Source: Isosphaeraceae bacterium | GTDB lineage: Bacteria > Planctomycetota > Planctomycetia > Isosphaerales > Isosphaeraceae | Direction of reading: 5' to 3' | Length of the DNA: 34,403 nt | NCBI GenBank assembly: GCA_025356475.1 | Contig: JANXSX010000082.1 | Span: 1-34,403 of the forward strand | Part shown: positions 31,201-34,403 of the stretch, piece after piece | How positions within the stretch are numbered: position 1 is the stretch's first letter | Layout: each line of letters begins with the position of its first letter | Position numbers and translations under genes: made by a program | The notes under the pieces: generated by a model | What the model was told of the DNA's origin: nothing | What the model saw: the letters and a program-made list of their open reading frames with translations, nothing else | Database searches by the model: none

Positions 31201-32297
31201 GCGCCAAAGCGGCTCGGTACGGAATCCAGGTCGGTGACATTCAAGATGTGGTGGATGTCGCGCTTGGCGGCAAGCCATTGACCGTGACTGTCGAAGGACG
31301 CCGCCGATTCCCTGTACGTGTGCGTTATGCTCGTGATTTCCGAACCGACGAAAAGTCGCTCGGGCGCTTACTCGTGGCCGCACGTGGCGCTGGTGGGGGG
31401 GCAAGCGGGGACTCGCCCGGAGGAATGGGCATGGGTTCAGCCCCTGCAGTAAATTCGGGAGGCGCAACGACAACGCCTCTTCAAGTGCCGCTGGCGGAGG
31501 TCACCACGATCCGGGTCGTTGAAGGCCCGTCAATGATCAAGAGTGAAAATGGACTGTTACGTTCTTATGTGCAATTAACAGTAACGGGTCGGGATGAAGT
31601 CGGTTTCGTAGATGAGGCGAGAAGGGTTGTCTCGGAGAAGGTCAAGCTTCCCGAGGGGATGTACATCGAGTGGTCCGGGCAGTTCGAGAACGAACTGAAG
31701 ACGCGAAAGACCTTGCAAATCGTCTTTCCCGCTGTGGCTGCGATCATCGTGCTGATCCTCTATCTAACCTACAAGAGTTGGGTCGATGCGATGCTTATGA
31801 TGACCAGTGTACTTGGAGCACTCGCCGGAGGAGCGATCTTTCAGTGGGCCTTCGGCTTCAACTTCAGTGTCGCGGTTTGGGTTGGCTACATTGCATGTTT
31901 TGGCATGGCGACGGAGACCGGAATCGTCATGCTCGTTTACTTGCGTGAAGCTGTTGACGAACGCGGAGGCCTGAGCGCAATTCGCTCGGTCGCTGAACTG
32001 CGAGAGGCGATTCTTAATGGAGCCATCCACCGGCTACGCCCTAAGCTTCTAACCGAAGGCACCACGATTATCTCGATCGCGCCGATGCTCTGGGCGACTG
32101 GCGTTGGTTCGGAGATTGTCCGACCCATGGCGGCCCCTGTACTGGGCGGATTATTGATCGCTGACGAAGTCATTGATGTTTTCTTACCAGTGCTTTACTT
32201 CGCCGCGAAGAAGTGGCAGTGGAGAAAGCTCCACGGTCTCGGGCCTCTTGATGATCAACGGATTTTGGACATTGCAACAGAGGCCGTACCGTCATGA
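28284..32297 (+). CDS. cusA: CusA/CzcA-family heavy-metal RND efflux pump with large porter insertion
   Basis: 1337 residues; relatives are usually about 1030-1070. It uses the proton gradient to expel metal ions from cytoplasm or periplasm. N-terminal MIENIIEWSIRNRFLVI and PVDAIPDQSENQVIV are typical. The TM4 relay keeps Asp402 and Glu409 (ILEDQAVVMTEN) and lacks the extra Asp of divalent-metal pumps, as in Cu/Ag-type pumps. Met566 (DMPTSVP), Met616 (LDMVETV) and Met915 (IEMLATG) match the E. coli CusA Met573/623/672 triad, with the first interval (50) identical. The second is 299 instead of 49, because about 250 helical residues (630-880) are inserted between two tryptophan-containing segments. 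A second Gly-rich insert (GGMGMGSAP) lies near 1040. AAGGAGG is six bases before ATG 28284. Confidence 0.93.
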   Translation: MIENIIEWSIRNRFLVIIAALAVGIAGTRAAMTMPVDAIPDQSENQVIVFTDWMGRSPQEIEDQVTYPLSVNLQGLSGVKVVRSSSEFNFSMISVIFDESTDYYFARQRVLERLSIASTFLPPGVIPYLAPDATAVGQIFWYTLESDEGMDLGELRAIQDWYVRYQLNSVPGVAEVASVGGAPREYQIDLDPNKLRAYGISLGEVDLAVARSNSSVGGRVIHKGNAEYLIRSVGWIKGVEDLRQTVIAERQGVPIYLKTVATVQLGPSFKRSVLEKDGKEVVGGVVVMRYGENPLEVTRKVKEKISTLSTGLPAGVRIVPFYDRTPLIKKAMATIIDTVKEELTISTVAILLIMGHLGGAFIVSITLPLAILFSFLMMKLFGIPSNIMSLAGIAISVGILEDQAVVMTENAAHHLTKHFGQQRITGDVLHIIIPACRTVGRPIFFSVLITILSFLPVFALTGRSGKLFHPLAYTKTFALIGVAVLAITLVPALIPIFLRGRIKSEDESWLVRTMIAIFKPMLSWLMDRPTLVCWLFACILGCGYLASTRLGSEFVPPLDEGSILDMPTSVPRMSVTQAAADLKARDAILRGFPEVTMVVGKAGRAETPTDPSPLDMVETVINLRDREFWPKRKLKFEDAVSQTMAAFAMLESQGVLQPISKEDREALINDSAMEVVSRVDATLRDLALLRLKEHRPELGLILVREAINELLKRVDPSAVFRSATAVERTELERTLAAIYGSRLALDPAHDDVAGLLKETARRLVDLGVLHQKPDLLSPQPTTWERTEALVGGLLGAVPSTFYDRMTEHVAATHDDEFRAKMKTLNWELFDRAVGDATFAALDELAHKAKDRKFVLREPTAEELKTYRAKLEKPFGDRLFLWQKGKQDLVDEMASTLQVPGWGNIFTQPIINRIEMLATGVRTPVAVKVFGDNLDTIQQVSQEIAAVLRGVRGASGVVPDQIVGKGYIEIDIDRAKAARYGIQVGDIQDVVDVALGGKPLTVTVEGRRRFPVRVRYARDFRTDEKSLGRLLVAARGAGGGASGDSPGGMGMGSAPAVNSGGATTTPLQVPLAEVTTIRVVEGPSMIKSENGLLRSYVQLTVTGRDEVGFVDEARRVVSEKVKLPEGMYIEWSGQFENELKTRKTLQIVFPAVAAIIVLILYLTYKSWVDAMLMMTSVLGALAGGAIFQWAFGFNFSVAVWVGYIACFGMATETGIVMLVYLREAVDERGGLSAIRSVAELREAILNGAIHRLRPKLLTEGTTIISIAPMLWATGVGSEIVRPMAAPVLGGLLIADEVIDVFLPVLYFAAKKWQWRKLHGLGPLDDQRILDIATEAVPS

Positions 32298-32379
32298 ACC
32301 ACCCCAACCTCGCACGAAGTACCCCAGGGACTTGCCCCTACTCCAGCATTGCCTTGTCTTACCGATGAGAGTCGAGCTT

Positions 32380-32407
32380 GGGGCTCTCGTCGTGTGACGA
32401 GAGCCCC
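32380..32407 (+). terminator. Terminator after the RND pump gene
   Basis: Perfect 12-bp stem GGGGCTCTCGTC/GACGAGAGCCCC with loop GTGT, followed by TTCCTT. It begins 83 bases after the pump stop codon and separates it from the next gene at 32441. Confidence 0.8.
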
Positions 32408-32440
32408 TTCCTTGACAGTGACATGAGGAGTTTGCGACCA

Positions 32441-33610
32441 ATGAAATCAATGCTAGTAACGGTTCTGGGGTTGATCAATCTAAGCTCAGCAGCCTCGACT
32501 GAGGTCTCGGGAGCGCCATTTCCCGTCGTGACGGTCACCGTGATCGGCCAGGAAGATCAAGGGGCCAAGCAACCGCAGGCCGTGGTTGACGAGGAAGGTC
32601 GAATTTTCGTCACTTTCGGAGTCAAAGACACGATCCGCTGCGCGACCTCGACTGATGAGGGCAAGACCTTTCAAGCGACCACTGTCGGATCCGCTGGAAA
32701 GCTCGCGCTCGGCATGAGACGAGGACCGAGGATTGCCGTTGCCGGTGGGACGCTCGTTGTGAGCGCTATCGTCGGAGCAACCGGGAATGGTCGAGATGGT
32801 GATCTCCTGGCCTGGCGATCGACGGATCAGGCCAAGACATGGACGGGGCCGACACGTGTAAACTCCGTCGATGGTTCGGCGAGAGAGGGATTGCATGGCA
32901 TGGCCGGGGGCCCTGACGGCTCAATTTACTCTGTGTGGCTCGACCTGCGGAGCAAGAAAACGGAACTCTATGGTGCTCGCTCGGTTGACGGTGGACTCAC
33001 TTGGGAAGCCGATCGACTCATTTATCGCTCCCCGGATGGAAGCATCTGTGAATGCTGCCATCCATCTGTCTGCATCGCTCCGGATGGGACACTTCATGTG
33101 ATGTGGCGAAACAGTCTTAACAGCGCAAGAGATCTCTACGCCTTGAGTTCCAAGGATGGAGGGAAAACATTTAACGCTGCCGAGAAGCTCGGGCAGGAAT
33201 CCTGGTCGTTGAAAGCCTGCCCAATGGATGGAGGGGCCATCGCCGTTGGTCCCGCGAACAAGGTGGAGACGATCTGGATGAGGGAGGGGGCGATCTTCGA
33301 GGCAAGACCAGGCCAGCCAGAACGTAAATTAGGTCCTGGATTCCAGGGATGGGTTGCGTACGGTTCAGCAGGCCCCTTCGCTGCCTGGCTGGGTCAGCGA
33401 TCGGGACCACTCATGATACAAATTCCTACCGAGTCAAAGCCCTTTGTTCTGGCGAATGAAGCAGGCAGCCCGATGGTCACCAGCAGCCCAAATGGACGAG
33501 ATCCTATTGTTGTCGTCTGGGAAGCGAAACCGGAAGCCGGGGGAATCCTCGCGGCAGTTCTCTCACCCGCTCAGGAGCAACAAGCTCCCGTCCCCAAGAT
33601 CAAGAAATGA
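32441..33610 (+). CDS. Exported sialidase-fold (BNR repeat) protein with CxCC motif
   Basis: 389 residues. A short signal peptide (MKSMLVTVLGLINLSSAAST) leads a beta-propeller with Asp-box-like repeats: STDEGKTF, STDQAKTWTG, SVDGGLTWE and SKDGGKTF. Sialidase catalytic Arg triad and Tyr/Glu pair are not evident, so a glycosidase role is doubtful. Instead it has C203-E-C-C206-H-P-S-V-C211 and a later CPMDGG (Cys260), both placed at strand ends where they could meet in the propeller centre as a metal site. ATG 32441 has AGGAG ten bases upstream; ATG 32423 would overlap that site. It lies between the RND pump and a metal-module protein, which supports a metal-related role by context only. Confidence 0.75.
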   Translation: MKSMLVTVLGLINLSSAASTEVSGAPFPVVTVTVIGQEDQGAKQPQAVVDEEGRIFVTFGVKDTIRCATSTDEGKTFQATTVGSAGKLALGMRRGPRIAVAGGTLVVSAIVGATGNGRDGDLLAWRSTDQAKTWTGPTRVNSVDGSAREGLHGMAGGPDGSIYSVWLDLRSKKTELYGARSVDGGLTWEADRLIYRSPDGSICECCHPSVCIAPDGTLHVMWRNSLNSARDLYALSSKDGGKTFNAAEKLGQESWSLKACPMDGGAIAVGPANKVETIWMREGAIFEARPGQPERKLGPGFQGWVAYGSAGPFAAWLGQRSGPLMIQIPTESKPFVLANEAGSPMVTSSPNGRDPIVVVWEAKPEAGGILAAVLSPAQEQQAPVPKIKK

Positions 33611-33746
33611 GGATATCGTTGCCAACCTGGCATTCCCCTCCGCCAATCAAGTGATTTACTCCGACCGACAGTTCAGAGCCTACAGAGTCGCTTAAACTTT
33701 GCGGCGTGTGACGCCGTGAATCCCAATCCCGAAGAGGAGAGTTCTG

Positions 33747-34403
33747 ATGCGTCTATGGAATATGAAGTTTCTCGCGATCGTTCTCGGCAGTCTCACTTTC
33801 GGTCTCAGTGCCGCAGTCTCTGCACACGAGGGGCATGATCATCCCGAACATGGCGGTGTTGTCTCGGCGACGACGAAGCATCATTTTGAGGTCGTCTTCA
33901 CCAAGACGGGGCTCACGCTTTACCCATTCACTGAGGAGCACAAGCCGATTGCGGTCGATAAATTAACCGCCAAGGTGTCGTTCCTGGTCCCGGGCATTAA
34001 ACCTACCGATGCTTACGCGCTCAGGCCGGTGCCGACCACACCCGGGCAGCCCGTTCAAAGTCTTGGCCTTGCCATCGATTTGTCCAAGGCGACCCCTAAA
34101 GAGACGAAAGTCACTTTTCAGATTAGCGGCCTGAGTAGCCCCGCCGAGCCGGTCGCAACGCTCACACTCCCTCTTACCTTTGCTGCGTCGGGTGAAATTG
34201 TCATCACAAAAGCAACTCAGGCCGACCAGGCAAAGATTGATGCACAAAAAACGTGTGCAGTGACCAAAGAACCGCTCGGTTCGATGGGCATCCCACTCGT
34301 TGCAACACGTGGCGACAAGTCACTGATGCTTTGTTGCGGTGGTTGTGTGAAAACACTGACCGCGAACCCAGACAAATACTTTGGCCCCGTCGCCTCAGCT
34401 CCG
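33747..34403 (+). CDS. Exported His-rich protein with CusB-type Cys module, cut by right edge
   Basis: 219 codons are visible, with no stop before the window end. GAGGAGA stands seven bases before the ATG. The signal peptide ends near AAVSA and the mature part begins with a His cluster (HEGHDHPEHGG), then HH. A beta-rich domain follows (about 45-150). The C-terminal module has Cys170, LGSMGIP, and C196-C197-x-x-C200, then TANPDKYFGP. This is the same module with the same Cys spacing as in the CusB-like adaptor upstream. It resembles YHS/TRASH-type metal-binding segments. A periplasmic copper carrier or sponge is plausible; the specific function is unknown. Confidence 0.8.
   Translation, partial: MRLWNMKFLAIVLGSLTFGLSAAVSAHEGHDHPEHGGVVSATTKHHFEVVFTKTGLTLYPFTEEHKPIAVDKLTAKVSFLVPGIKPTDAYALRPVPTTPGQPVQSLGLAIDLSKATPKETKVTFQISGLSSPAEPVATLTLPLTFAASGEIVITKATQADQAKIDAQKTCAVTKEPLGSMGIPLVATRGDKSLMLCCGGCVKTLTANPDKYFGPVASAP

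Noticed and set aside
33702-33716. Hairpin CGGCG-TGTGA-CGCCG as terminator after the propeller gene
   Set aside because: Only five base pairs and no T run; the next gene may be co-transcribed.

Overview
The window looks like a chromosomal piece of a planctomycete, probably from the Isosphaeraceae/Gemmatales side of the phylum. This is inferred from several traits together: GC-rich coding DNA, very long Gly/Met-rich low-complexity stretches in envelope proteins, a VPEP-type PEP-CTERM anchor on a HAF-repeat protein, a BBP2-type porin, an LL-diaminopimelate aminotransferase, and a tmRNA gene with no encoded CCA. No 16S rRNA or tRNA gene is present to confirm it. Layout from left to right: (1) 1-5256, all minus strand: an ammonium transporter cut by the left edge, a BBP2-like outer-membrane porin with its own terminator, and a GT-C membrane glycosyltransferase with a Pro/Gly-rich tail. 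(2) 5257-6535, a mainly non-coding stretch: a probable 46-codon basic protein gene with promoter and strong terminator, then a ten-copy array of an 18-bp core at about 38-bp spacing just upstream of aspS. (3) 6536-9425: aspS, convergent with a secreted HAF/PEP-CTERM protein. (4) 9558-16149, minus strand: a three-gene pilus/secretion-type inner-membrane operon of a PilM-PilN-like fusion, a PilO-like protein and a third bitopic protein, all with GMMGG-rich segments. (5) 16695-23350, plus strand: an exported TPR protein, then housekeeping genes yebC, dapL, folK (fused to a degenerate nucleoside-kinase-like domain), smpB and ssrA, ending in a very strong terminator. The smpB and ssrA products act together in trans-translation. 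(6) 23467-34403: a secreted low-complexity protein and a heavy-metal resistance region. The latter has a CusC/TolC-like outer-membrane lipoprotein on the minus strand, divergent from an operon of a Cys-rich exported protein, a CusB-like adaptor and a CusA-like RND pump, followed by a beta-propeller protein with a CxCC motif and a His-rich exported protein cut by the right edge. The pump keeps the three methionines that bind Cu(I)/Ag(I) in E. coli CusA, so copper or silver is the likeliest substrate. A Cys module with identical spacing occurs both inside the CusB-like adaptor and in the last exported protein. This repeated use of a metal module, a ~250-residue insertion in the pump's porter domain and the CxCC propeller make the metal region the best candidate for under-described biology. 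The repeat array, the PilM-PilN-like fusion and the FolK pseudo-kinase fusion come next. Start codons were chosen by ribosome-binding-site position and by where signal peptides or family homology begin; all functional assignments come from reading the sequence, with no database search.
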